DNA of 41,453 nt from Chitinophagaceae bacterium. Its GTDB lineage: Bacteria; Bacteroidota; Bacteroidia; Chitinophagales; Chitinophagaceae. The translations under genes and the position numbers were made by a program. Positions within the stretch are counted from its first letter, which is position 1; every line of letters starts with the position of its first letter. The DNA is taken from NCBI GenBank assembly GCA_947371755.1, contig CANBQT010000026.1, forward strand, positions 1 through 41,453, written 5' to 3'. Below the pieces are notes generated by a model that did no database searches, had not been told where the DNA came from, and saw nothing but the letters and a program-made list of their open reading frames with translations. This document shows, piece by piece, positions 1-7,626 of this stretch.

Positions 1-92
1 ATCAAATAGTTACGGGCATAACCGTTTTTCACTGTTGCCAGTTCATTACGGCCACCTAAATTGTCTACGTCTTGAATTAAAATTACTTGCAT
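1..92 (-). CDS. rplI: 50S ribosomal protein L9, N-terminal part (cut by window edge)
   Basis: The minus strand from the ATG at 92 encodes a start ([14 protein letters not shown], then KNGYARNYL) that matches the conserved L9 N-terminus, including the family's K-x-GYARN(Y/F)L segment. About 30 codons are visible before the left edge. L9 binds domain V of 23S rRNA at the base of the L1 stalk and helps keep the reading frame. It is the third gene of a minus-strand rpsF-rpsR-rplI operon, the standard order in many bacteria, and is separated from rpsR by 76 bases that can form a nested stem-loop. The call is firm despite the truncation. Confidence 0.93.
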   Translation of the reverse strand, partial: MQVILIQDVDNLGGRNELATVKNGYARNYL

Positions 93-109
93 GTTTTGTT
101 TTTTAGTTC

Positions 110-146
110 CCCTGTTCCCAGTTTTGCAACTGTCCCCATTACAGGG
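110..146 (-). other. Nested stem-loop between rpsR and rplI
   Basis: The 76-base gap between rpsR and rplI contains an outer 6-bp stem (CCCTGT at 110-115 with ACAGGG at 141-146). Inside it lies a perfect 5-bp stem (CAGTT 119-123, AACTG 128-132) with a 4-base TTGC loop. No T-tract follows, so a strong terminator is unlikely. It may attenuate, stabilise or set the ratio of rplI to the upstream genes. The pairing is read directly; the function is inferred. Confidence 0.4.
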
Positions 147-168
147 TTAGGGAAGGTGACTAATATTT

Positions 169-432
169 CTATTTCAATAAATCAGTTACATAAGGTAAGA
201 GACCCATCTGACGAGCCTTCTTAACTGCATCCTGAACTTTACGCTGATACTTCAAAGAGTTACCGCTCAAACGACGTGGTAATAATTTACCTTGTTCGTT
301 GATGAATTTCTTTAAGAAATCGATGTCTTTGTAATCAACATATTTAATGCCATATTTTTTAAAGCGACAGAATTTTTTCTTTGGCTTTTCCTGTTTGATG
401 GCGGTCAGGTATTTGATTTCGTTCTTTGCCAT
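169..432 (-). CDS. rpsR: 30S ribosomal protein S18
   Basis: An 87-residue basic protein with the S18 signature: [19 protein letters not shown] near residues 18-36, then [14 protein letters not shown] and [21 protein letters not shown]18 sits on the 30S platform and binds 16S rRNA as a heterodimer with S6. Length is normal for the Bacteroidota form. It starts 2 bases after the rpsF stop, so the two partners are translated from one mRNA. Cys22 lies at the position where some S18 proteins carry a zinc-type Cys set, but the other cysteines are absent, so this is the zinc-free form. Confidence 0.97.
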   Translation of the reverse strand: MAKNEIKYLTAIKQEKPKKKFCRFKKYGIKYVDYKDIDFLKKFINEQGKLLPRRLSGNSLKYQRKVQDAVKKARQMGLLPYVTDLLK

Positions 433-434
433 GA

Positions 435-788
435 TTAAGCTTCGATTTTATCTTGCATTGCAAATCCACCATTTCTTTTCACATAGTTGTACTCGACGGC
501 GTATTTATCGAGACGTGTGATCATGTGACGCATGATTTGCTCATCGCGTAACATTTGGATCTTCAGTTTTTCGTTGATTTCTGAAGGACCCTGGAATTCT
601 AACACCCAGTAGATACCGGTTGTTTTTTTCTGGATAGGATAAGCGAGTGATTTCAATCCCCATGGATTGCTGTGCACAATTGCACCACCCAGTTCAACGA
701 TCAAATCTGCATACTTTTTTTGAGCAGCTTTGAAGTCTTCTTCAGACAGAACTGGTGTGAAAATCACCATCAATTCGTAATTGTTCAT
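435..788 (-). CDS. rpsF: 30S ribosomal protein S6
   Basis: A 117-residue protein opening with [18 protein letters not shown], the canonical S6 first strand and helix. The region around residues 34-66 ([19 protein letters not shown], then YWVLEF) matches the family's central sheet. S6 pairs with S18 on the small-subunit platform. It is the first gene of the minus-strand operon with rpsR and rplI. Upstream lie a TACCTTTG -7 element at 872-879 and an approximately 80-base leader of three contiguous hairpins. In several phyla the S6:S18 complex represses its own mRNA through a leader element; whether this leader serves that role is inference. Confidence 0.97.
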   Translation of the reverse strand: MNNYELMVIFTPVLSEEDFKAAQKKYADLIVELGGAIVHSNPWGLKSLAYPIQKKTTGIYWVLEFQGPSEINEKLKIQMLRDEQIMRHMITRLDKYAVEYNYVKRNGGFAMQDKIEA

Positions 789-819
789 TTACTGAATTTT
801 AAGGTTATAAATTGGTTTC

Positions 820-863
820 TCCCAGTGGACATCTCTTGCGAGACGAATCAGCCAAAACTGATT
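820..863 (-). promoter_or_regulatory. Structured rpsF leader: three abutting hairpins
   Basis: On the minus-strand transcript three hairpins follow one another with no spacer. The first is AATCAG/CTGATT (846-863) with a 6-base loop. The second is CGTCTC/GAGATG (830-845) closed by a GCAA tetraloop. The third is TCC/GGA (820-829). One pair in the second helix is a G-U wobble that forms only in the rpsF-sense strand, so the structure is strand-specific. The first hairpin begins within a few bases of the expected start site. I could not find the CCG box of the described S6:S18 element. An autoregulatory role is inferred from position. Confidence 0.5.
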
Positions 864-866
864 TGG

Positions 867-879
867 GGCTGCAAAGGTA
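867..879 (-). promoter_or_regulatory. Bacteroidota-type -7 promoter element for rpsF operon
   Basis: The minus strand reads TACCTTTGCAGCC here, an exact TAnnTTTG core followed by GCAGCC. The same GCAGCC extension follows the thyA and plsC-like elements. No TTG at the usual -33 spacing is obvious. The position predicts a leader of about 80 bases before the rpsF ATG at 788. Confidence 0.5.
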
Positions 880-986
880 AGGGAATAGAACTAATTTGAG
901 AAGCTTTTTAGACAAAAAATATAGAAATAACAAGCCTTTCAGCCGATTTTACCTCAAAAATAACGACAAAAGCCCCCAATCACTTT

Positions 987-2033
987 TCAATTAATGTTTT
1001 TAATTAATATAATATAGGTGGGGAAGTGGTCGCTATACCCAGCCCGGTAAATATTTCCATCCCAGGTTCGCATAGGATATCCTTTATATCTACCCCTATT
1101 TTCAATCATATAAACCCGCTTGAAGATCTCCTGCCGATAATAATAAAAACCTTTTTGTTCGCTGTTTAGCCAATTGCCGGATATTAAGATCTGATCAAAC
1201 AATGACCAATTATCCTGATTTGCCAAACTTCCATATCCTTTTGCATACATCTCTTCCCAGGGGTTGTATAATTCTCCTTTTTTTAAATGATTACGGTTTC
1301 CATTTGCCGCTAAAACTTTTCTAACACTATAACTATCCGGGTTATCATTCAGATCACCCATTACTATAATCTTGGCAGAAGGGTCTAACTGATATATTTG
1401 GTCTATTGCTTTACGACAGACACCTGCAGCTTCATTTCGCGAGGCCATGGTCAGATCCTCGCCACCTCTTTTACTTGGCCAGTGATTGACCAGAATATAC
1501 ATAGGTTCTCCATCTAACTGGCCTTTCACTAAAAGGATATCTCTAGTGGCAATTTTGCCCTGATTCTTAATGGTAAGTTTTACCGGAATTTGCTTACTTG
1601 ATTCAACTTTAAAATACATGGGATTATAAATAAGTGCAACATCAATACCTCTCAGATCTTTTGAATCGTAGTGGACAAATTGATAATTTCTTTTTTTTAA
1701 TAAGGGATGATGAATAAGATCATTCAAAACAGTATCATTCTCAATTTCTGCAACTCCAACAATTGCAGCACCATCTGATGTTTTATCCATACCGATCTCT
1801 GCTATCACTTTTGATAAATGGTCAATTTTGTCGTTATATATTTTGCTGGTATATTTTTTATTACCCTTCACCGTAAAGTCATCATCATTTATCATGGGAT
1901 TATGAATGGTATCGTAGAAATTCTCAAGATTATAAAACGCTGCAATACAAATATTAAACCGATGATTTTCTTTCTGTGCAGATCCATAATTTAAAAGAAT
2001 GGTCGAAAAGAATAGGCTGAATATTTGTTTCAT
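987..2033 (-). CDS. Secreted endonuclease/exonuclease/phosphatase family protein
   Basis: A 348-residue protein with a likely signal peptide (residues 1-19, ending GSA before Gln20). It carries the metal-dependent EEP (DNase I/exonuclease III-like) motifs in order: YNLENFYD (34-41), VAEIEN with Glu96, RGIDVALIYNP, NHWPSKRGG, GDLNDNPDS and the C-terminal SDHFP (Asp335, His336). These are the residues that bind the metal and attack phosphodiester bonds. The substrate could be extracellular DNA or RNA, or another phosphoester; sequence alone does not say. It is divergent from the TonB-dependent receptor at 2167 with 133 bases between, and together with the DUF5689 lipoprotein may form a nucleic-acid or phosphate scavenging locus. 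The fold is certain, the substrate is not. Confidence 0.85.
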   Translation of the reverse strand: MKQIFSLFFSTILLNYGSAQKENHRFNICIAAFYNLENFYDTIHNPMINDDDFTVKGNKKYTSKIYNDKIDHLSKVIAEIGMDKTSDGAAIVGVAEIENDTVLNDLIHHPLLKKRNYQFVHYDSKDLRGIDVALIYNPMYFKVESSKQIPVKLTIKNQGKIATRDILLVKGQLDGEPMYILVNHWPSKRGGEDLTMASRNEAAGVCRKAIDQIYQLDPSAKIIVMGDLNDNPDSYSVRKVLAANGNRNHLKKGELYNPWEEMYAKGYGSLANQDNWSLFDQILISGNWLNSEQKGFYYYRQEIFKRVYMIENRGRYKGYPMRTWDGNIYRAGYSDHFPTYIILIKNIN

Positions 2034-2166
2034 TTTTTTTCTAAAAATAATACCACATACATCAGTTTATAAGTTGTGTTTGCTAAAATTATTTTACATC
2101 CTAGTATTTCTGAAACCTCTATGATACTTTAGTTGTAGCGTTATTTAGAAACTGAAAAATATTCAT

Positions 2167-4731
2167 ATGAAACAGGTTTTTGTTTTGATGTATTTAACAA
2201 TGATACACTTTCATGTTATTGCTCAAAAGCAAAAGAAAACTAAAATGTTCTTAGATAAAACCTATCAGATCGATTCGGTATTTCAGCCTTATTTCGGCAT
2301 ACAACATGAACCTGAAAATGGAATTGCAGTAATTAATGAGCAGACGCTCAAAGAAAATACTGATGCAATTTTAACCCCCGAATTGCATGCAACAAGAGAC
2401 CCTTTTTTGGCAGCAAGTTCATTTCAATTTAGTGCTTTGCATTTTCGGCCCAAGGGCTTGTCTGGTAATTTTTCTACCATCACACTAAACGGTATTCCCA
2501 TGGTGGATGCATCAACAGGTAATGGTCTTTGGAATCTTTGGCAAGGCTTAAATACTGTATTCCGAACAGATGAGAATAGCAATGAATTCCTACAAAATAG
2601 TTTTTCAGTTACAGCAATTGGAACTTCAAGCAATGTAGATAACAGAGCATCAAAACAAAAAGCCCAGACCAATTTCGATGATGGTTTTTCCAATAGGGCA
2701 TATACACATAGAATTCAATTCACGCATAGTTCAGGCATTCAAAAAAAAGGTTGGGCATTCTCCATAAGTGCTGGAGGTTATTATACTTCAACCCCCAATA
2801 TCCCAGGTGTATTTCAGCAAGCCTATAACATCTATTTAAGTGTAGATAAAGTATTGGGTAAACATCTGATTTCTTTATCGGCTTTTCTTTCTACTAACCA
2901 ACACGCCAAGCAGTCGTATTCGCTGAAAGAATCAACAGATCTTTTGGGTGATCCATTGTACAATTCTAATTGGGGTTTTCAACATCAGCAAATCAGAAAC
3001 GCCAATATTGCATCACAGTTCTTGCCTGTAGCGATGATGACACATGAATGGAAGTTCACTAATCAATCTTATTTGCAAACTGGCGTATCCATTTCTGTCG
3101 GTGATAAAAATAATACAGGGTTAAATTGGTTTCATGCAGCAGACCCTAGACCAGATTATTATCGTTATTTACCCAGTTATCAAACAGATCCAATATTAAA
3201 AGATTGGGTTGCAAAAACACAAAAAAATGATATCAATCAGCATCAAATTAATTGGGATCAGTTGTATGCGATTAACCGAAATAGTTATGAAACTATTGAA
3301 GATGCTAATGGGATAATTGGCCATTCCATCAGCGGAAAAATGGCTAGATATCTTGTTGAGAATAGAAGAACAGACCTGAGAAGATGTAATCTCGCCAGCT
3401 CTTACCATGGCAGATGGGGTAATGCCATCATGTTTGATATGGGGGTGCATACTTCCTTTCAGGATCAGCACTATTACAAAACAGTGAACGACCTCTTAGG
3501 TGCTGACTTTTTTGTGAACTGGAATCAATTTGCAGAAAATGAGAGTCCAAATAACCCAAACGCAGTTCAGTTCGATTTAAAAGTTCCCAATCGAATACTA
3601 CAACCAGGTGATTCATACGGTTATGATTATAGCATTTTGCATACTCAGACCGAAGCATGGCTTTCCACGGTATTTTCACTAAAGCGACTACGTTTTTCTT
3701 TGGCAGGGAAAATAGGCAATTCCCGATTCTGGCGGTTAGGTAATCAGATGAATGGACTATTTCCCGATCAATCTCTCGGTAAATCAAAGCTCAATCAATT
3801 CCTAAGTAGTGGAACTAAATTGGTGCTGAATTATGCTATCAATGGCAAGCAAAATTTATATGTTAGTGTGGCTGCAAACAAAACTGCACCTAATTCTGAC
3901 AATTGTTTTATTTCTCCTGCTACCCGAGATACTGAGCAAGAAAATTTAAAAGATGAAACGGCATACGCTGTAGACTTGGGTTATATGATTCAAACCCAAA
4001 ATCTGAAAATACACGCAGTACTGTACTATATCCAATCATTGAATGGAATGGATATCCTCAGTTTTTATCATGATGCCTATAATAGTTTCGTTAATTATGC
4101 CATCAGTGGGATTGGACAAACGCATATGGGTTACGAATTTGGTGTGGAAGCAAAGTTGAATCATCATTTTTCATTAGTGGGAGCTGCAACTAATGGTCGG
4201 CACTTCTTCAATTCTAGGCAATATGCCATTGTAACGGTGGATAATAATGCAACCGAATTAGAGAGGTCAATCATATATGCAAAAAACTACCCCTCTATCA
4301 ATACGCCACAGGCGGCTTATTCCCTTTCGTTGAATATGAGATCCAATAATCAATGGTTTGGTAATATCAGTGCAACGCTTTTTGACCATCAATTTCTGGG
4401 TTGGAATCCTATCAGAAGAACTGCTGAAGCCATTTTCCCAATTGATCCACTAACTGAAAAAGGGCAACAATTGTTACAGGTAGAAAAACTGCCAGCAGTA
4501 TCGATCATCAGCTTTTTTTTAAGCCATACTTTTCGTTGGGGGAATGAAAAACACAAACAGTTTTCTTGTTCTATCAGCATCAATAATTTGTTTAATCAGC
4601 AAAACATCATTATCGCCGGGTATGAACAGCTAAGATTTGATTTTGACAATAAAGACCCTAATAAATTTCCTCCTAAATTTTTGCATGCGAATGGGCGGAA
4701 TTTTCTGTTGTCTATTCACTATTCATTTTAA
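2167..4731 (+). CDS. TonB-dependent outer-membrane receptor
   Basis: An 854-residue outer-membrane protein with a signal peptide (1-19, HVIA before Gln20). A plug domain spans roughly residues 45-165, with the hallmark LHFRPKGLSGNFSTITLNG followed by IPM. A long beta-barrel ends in the C-terminal aromatic HYSF, the BAM recognition signal. The N-terminal CarboxypepD_reg domain common in SusC-like receptors is absent, so it is not a classical SusC. No clear TonB box is visible in the short N-terminus. It lies 18 bases upstream of a DUF5689 lipoprotein and divergent from a secreted EEP hydrolase. By analogy with other Bacteroidota loci, the receptor would import the product and the lipoprotein would bind it; the ligand is unknown. 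Confidence 0.9.
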   Translation: MKQVFVLMYLTMIHFHVIAQKQKKTKMFLDKTYQIDSVFQPYFGIQHEPENGIAVINEQTLKENTDAILTPELHATRDPFLAASSFQFSALHFRPKGLSGNFSTITLNGIPMVDASTGNGLWNLWQGLNTVFRTDENSNEFLQNSFSVTAIGTSSNVDNRASKQKAQTNFDDGFSNRAYTHRIQFTHSSGIQKKGWAFSISAGGYYTSTPNIPGVFQQAYNIYLSVDKVLGKHLISLSAFLSTNQHAKQSYSLKESTDLLGDPLYNSNWGFQHQQIRNANIASQFLPVAMMTHEWKFTNQSYLQTGVSISVGDKNNTGLNWFHAADPRPDYYRYLPSYQTDPILKDWVAKTQKNDINQHQINWDQLYAINRNSYETIEDANGIIGHSISGKMARYLVENRRTDLRRCNLASSYHGRWGNAIMFDMGVHTSFQDQHYYKTVNDLLGADFFVNWNQFAENESPNNPNAVQFDLKVPNRILQPGDSYGYDYSILHTQTEAWLSTVFSLKRLRFSLAGKIGNSRFWRLGNQMNGLFPDQSLGKSKLNQFLSSGTKLVLNYAINGKQNLYVSVAANKTAPNSDNCFISPATRDTEQENLKDETAYAVDLGYMIQTQNLKIHAVLYYIQSLNGMDILSFYHDAYNSFVNYAISGIGQTHMGYEFGVEAKLNHHFSLVGAATNGRHFFNSRQYAIVTVDNNATELERSIIYAKNYPSINTPQAAYSLSLNMRSNNQWFGNISATLFDHQFLGWNPIRRTAEAIFPIDPLTEKGQQLLQVEKLPAVSIISFFLSHTFRWGNEKHKQFSCSISINNLFNQQNIIIAGYEQLRFDFDNKDPNKFPPKFLHANGRNFLLSIHYSF

Positions 4732-4749
4732 AAAATTAATTGCATTACA

Positions 4750-5565
4750 ATGTTACAGCCATCCATTTATCAGAAACGAGTGATGTTAGGTTTGTTACTG
4801 ATCTGCCAGTTTTTTTCTTGTGAGAAAGTATATGATGCCCCACCAACTGCATTAGAAGCTGCTTTTGCTGCAGACATGAGTATCAAAGATTTGAGAGCGA
4901 AACACGTGATGGGGAAATTTGAACAAATTACAGAGGCAAAGTCTATTGTAGCGGTTGTTGTGGCAGATGATGCTTCAGACAATTTTTATAAATCGTTGGT
5001 TATACAAGATAGTACAGGGGGTATTACAGTTCGTATGGATGGTATTAAACTTTGCACAAGCTATCCCATAGGCAGAAAGCTTTCTCTCAATTTAAAAGGT
5101 TTGTGGCTGGGCGATTATGGCAAATTGATTCAATTGGGCGCTGGGGTAGATATCAGTGATCCTGCTAACCCTGGTTTATTGTCAATCCCATCCACTTTAT
5201 TCGATCAGATTATCAGGAAGGGTGAAATTCAAACTTCGGTACCCGCACTAAAAGTAACTATTGCCACATTGAACAATAACTATCAAAGCCGGTTAATCCA
5301 ACTCGATTCTGTTGAATTTATACCCCTGGATTCAGCGAAGGCTTTTGCCGATTTTACAAACAAACTGTCGGTTAACCGTACCCTCAAAGCTTGTAATAAC
5401 GGTTCTATTATTGTAAGAACCAGCGGATATGCCAATTTCGCCAATGCAAAAACTCCCGTTGGTAATGGTTCAGTAACCGGGATTTACAGTGTTTTTGGAA
5501 CTACTAAGCAGCTAATTATTAGAGATGAGAGAGATTTGAATTTGAAAAGGCCCAGATGTAAATAA
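4750..5565 (+). CDS. DUF5689-type surface lipoprotein
   Basis: A 271-residue putative lipoprotein. Starting at the ATG at 4750, or more plausibly at 4783 (MLGLLLICQFFSC), it has a short hydrophobic segment and a lipobox-like FFSC with Cys24. The mature part matches my memory of DUF5689 proteins: TALEAAFAADMSIKDLRA, then a segment with LVIQDSTGGITVRMDG and GRKLSLNLKGLWLGDYG. The alternating strands look like an OB-fold, which I could not verify. It follows the TonB receptor by 18 bases and almost certainly shares its transcript. The likely role is an accessory binding lipoprotein for the receptor or the nearby EEP enzyme. Confidence 0.75.
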   Translation: MLQPSIYQKRVMLGLLLICQFFSCEKVYDAPPTALEAAFAADMSIKDLRAKHVMGKFEQITEAKSIVAVVVADDASDNFYKSLVIQDSTGGITVRMDGIKLCTSYPIGRKLSLNLKGLWLGDYGKLIQLGAGVDISDPANPGLLSIPSTLFDQIIRKGEIQTSVPALKVTIATLNNNYQSRLIQLDSVEFIPLDSAKAFADFTNKLSVNRTLKACNNGSIIVRTSGYANFANAKTPVGNGSVTGIYSVFGTTKQLIIRDERDLNLKRPRCK

Positions 5566-5599
5566 GGAACTGAAAAAAATACCTATTTGATCTGCTCTG

Positions 5600-5632
5600 T
5601 TTCTGTCAAAAAATACGGATAATTAACAGAAA
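5600..5632. promoter_or_regulatory. Inverted repeat upstream of htpG
   Basis: TTTCTGT (5600-5606) and ACAGAAA (5626-5632) form a 7-bp inverted repeat with a 19-base spacer, about 70 bases before htpG. No T-tract follows, so it is not an obvious terminator of the DUF5689 gene. It does not resemble a CIRCE element. An operator role is speculative. Confidence 0.2.
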
Positions 5633-5702
5633 GGTTCTAATGCAGTCATCCTGTCAGAATTTGCTTGTTTGGTATTGTTATTGACCCAAAGAAGCAAAAT
5701 AG

Positions 5703-7559
5703 ATGACTATGCAAAAAGGACAAATACGTGTACAGACGGAGAACATCTTCCCGATTATTAAAAAATTCCTTTATAGCGATCACGAGATTTTTCTTCGAGA
5801 GCTGGTGAGCAATGCCGTAGATGCCAGCCAGAAGATCAAAACCCTTTCTTCCATTGGGGAGGCAAAAGGCGATCTTGGCGATTTGCGTATCGATGTGGTT
5901 TTGGATACCAAAGAAAAGACACTGAGCATCACCGACCGTGGCGTGGGGATGACGGGTGAAGAGGTAGACAAATACATTAACCAGGTTGCATTCAGTGGTG
6001 CTGAGGAATTCATGGAAAAATATAAGGATGCCAATATCATTGGACATTTTGGATTGGGATTCTATAGTGCTTTTATGGTGAGTGATAAAGTAGAATTGTA
6101 TTCAAAAAGCCATAAAGATGCAAGCGGCGTTTACTGGACCTGTGATGGTAGTCCCGAGTTTGAATTGTATGAAGTAGATTATAGTCAGAGAGGTACAAAA
6201 ATTGTATTGCACATCAACGAAGAAAGTGCAGAGTTTTTAGATGCATCTCGTATTAAAAGTATCTTAACCCGTTTCTGTAAATTCTTACCAGTACCTATTT
6301 TCTTTTCTGAAGTAGGAGAAGTGAAAGAGGAAGGAGAAGAAAAAACTGAAGAAAAATCGATCAATAATACCAACCCAATCTGGGTTCGTAAACCGAGTGA
6401 GTTAACCAAAGAAGACTACGAAAATTTCTATAAGGAATTATATCCTTTCAATGAAACACCGTTATTCTGGATTCATTTGAATGTTGATTATCCTTTTAAT
6501 TTAACCGGTGTATTGTATTTCCCGAAAATTAAACAGAGCTACGAAATTCAGAAAGACAAAATTCAATTATACTGCAATCAGGTATTTGTTACCGATGAAG
6601 TAAAGGATATTGTTCCTGAATTCTTGATGTTATTGCAGGGTGTTATTGATAGCCCGGATATTCCTTTAAATGTAAGCCGAAGCTACTTACAAGGTGATCC
6701 AAATGTGAAGAAAATCAATGCGCATATCACCAAAAAAGTAGCTGATAAATTAGAAGAGTTATTCAACAAGGAACGTGCTGAATACGAACAGAAATGGGAT
6801 AGCCTTGGTTTGTTTGTGAAGTATGGTATGATGACGGATGATAAGTTCTTGGAAAAAGCTTCTAAGTTTTTAGTCATGCAGGATACAGCAGGCAAGTTTT
6901 ATACTTATGAAGAGTATAAGACTGCTACAGAAACTTTACAAAAAAATAAAGAAGGTAAACACACAGTACTTTATACAACCGATCCTATACAACAAGACGC
7001 TTATATTCAGGCCTGCGTGAAAAAAGGATATATCGTTGTGAAAATGGAAACATTGGTAGATTCTGCTTTCATCAACAATATGGAAATGAAATGGGAGAAC
7101 ACTCATTTTGTGCGGGTAGATGCTGATATTGTTGATAATATCATCGATAAACAAGAAAGCAGTGAATCGGTTTTGAGTAAGGATGAAGAAGCTAGTTTGA
7201 AAGAGTTATTCAATATTCAAATAGCAGAATTACACGTTACCACAGAAGTAAAAGGATTGAGTGTTGATTCAGCTCCTGTTGTTGCAACCAGACCTGAGTT
7301 TATGCGCAGGATGAAAGATATGGGTGCTGTTGGTGGCGGCATGACAGCATTTTATGCACAGATGCCAGATGAAGTTACTTTAACAGTAAATGGTAATCAC
7401 CCAATCTATCAAACCCTCTTAAAGCAAGAGAATAAGGAAGTGCAAGAGAAACAAGTTCGTTCTTTAGCGGATCTGGCTTTATTGTCGCAAGGATTGTTGA
7501 AAGGAGCGGAGCTTACCAATTTCATCAATAGGAGTGTGGAGTTGATGGAAACAAAGTAA
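5703..7559 (+). CDS. htpG: Molecular chaperone HtpG (Hsp90)
   Basis: A 618-residue cytosolic Hsp90. The N-terminal GHKL ATPase shows LRELVSNAVDAS (Glu33, Asn37, Asp40), DRGVGMTGEEV and GHFGLGFYSAF, which form the ATP pocket and lid. An acidic linker (EVKEEGEEKTEEKS) separates it from the middle domain with its client-facing NVSRSYLQGD loop, and the C-terminal dimerisation domain follows. Length is typical of bacterial HtpG. The ATG at 5709 (MQKGQIRV) is a good alternative start, since homologues usually begin there. It stands alone, followed by a strong bidirectional terminator shared with recJ. No CIRCE sequence is visible upstream. Confidence 0.97.
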   Translation: MTMQKGQIRVQTENIFPIIKKFLYSDHEIFLRELVSNAVDASQKIKTLSSIGEAKGDLGDLRIDVVLDTKEKTLSITDRGVGMTGEEVDKYINQVAFSGAEEFMEKYKDANIIGHFGLGFYSAFMVSDKVELYSKSHKDASGVYWTCDGSPEFELYEVDYSQRGTKIVLHINEESAEFLDASRIKSILTRFCKFLPVPIFFSEVGEVKEEGEEKTEEKSINNTNPIWVRKPSELTKEDYENFYKELYPFNETPLFWIHLNVDYPFNLTGVLYFPKIKQSYEIQKDKIQLYCNQVFVTDEVKDIVPEFLMLLQGVIDSPDIPLNVSRSYLQGDPNVKKINAHITKKVADKLEELFNKERAEYEQKWDSLGLFVKYGMMTDDKFLEKASKFLVMQDTAGKFYTYEEYKTATETLQKNKEGKHTVLYTTDPIQQDAYIQACVKKGYIVVKMETLVDSAFINNMEMKWENTHFVRVDADIVDNIIDKQESSESVLSKDEEASLKELFNIQIAELHVTTEVKGLSVDSAPVVATRPEFMRRMKDMGAVGGGMTAFYAQMPDEVTLTVNGNHPIYQTLLKQENKEVQEKQVRSLADLALLSQGLLKGAELTNFINRSVELMETK

Positions 7560-7581
7560 GTCTGATTGATAAATAAAATTT

Positions 7582-7614
7582 AAAAGCTACTCTTTAATGG
7601 GAGTAGCTTTTTTT
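7582..7614. terminator. Bidirectional terminator between htpG and recJ
   Basis: AAAAGCTACTC (7582-7592) pairs perfectly with GAGTAGCTTTT (7601-7611) around an 8-base loop, with A and T tracts on both sides. It can terminate htpG from the left and recJ from the right. Confidence 0.85.
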
Positions 7615-7626
7615 ATGTGATTCAGT

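Noticed and set aside
672..899. 75-codon plus-strand frame across the rpsF start and leader
   Set aside because: Antisense to rpsF and its leader hairpins; no family resemblance or promoter.
3428..3787. 119-codon minus-strand frame inside the TonB receptor
   Set aside because: Overlaps the barrel-coding region completely; no recognisable product.
5646..6047. 133-codon minus-strand frame over the htpG start
   Set aside because: Antisense to the conserved ATPase domain of HtpG, with no coding-like composition or start context.
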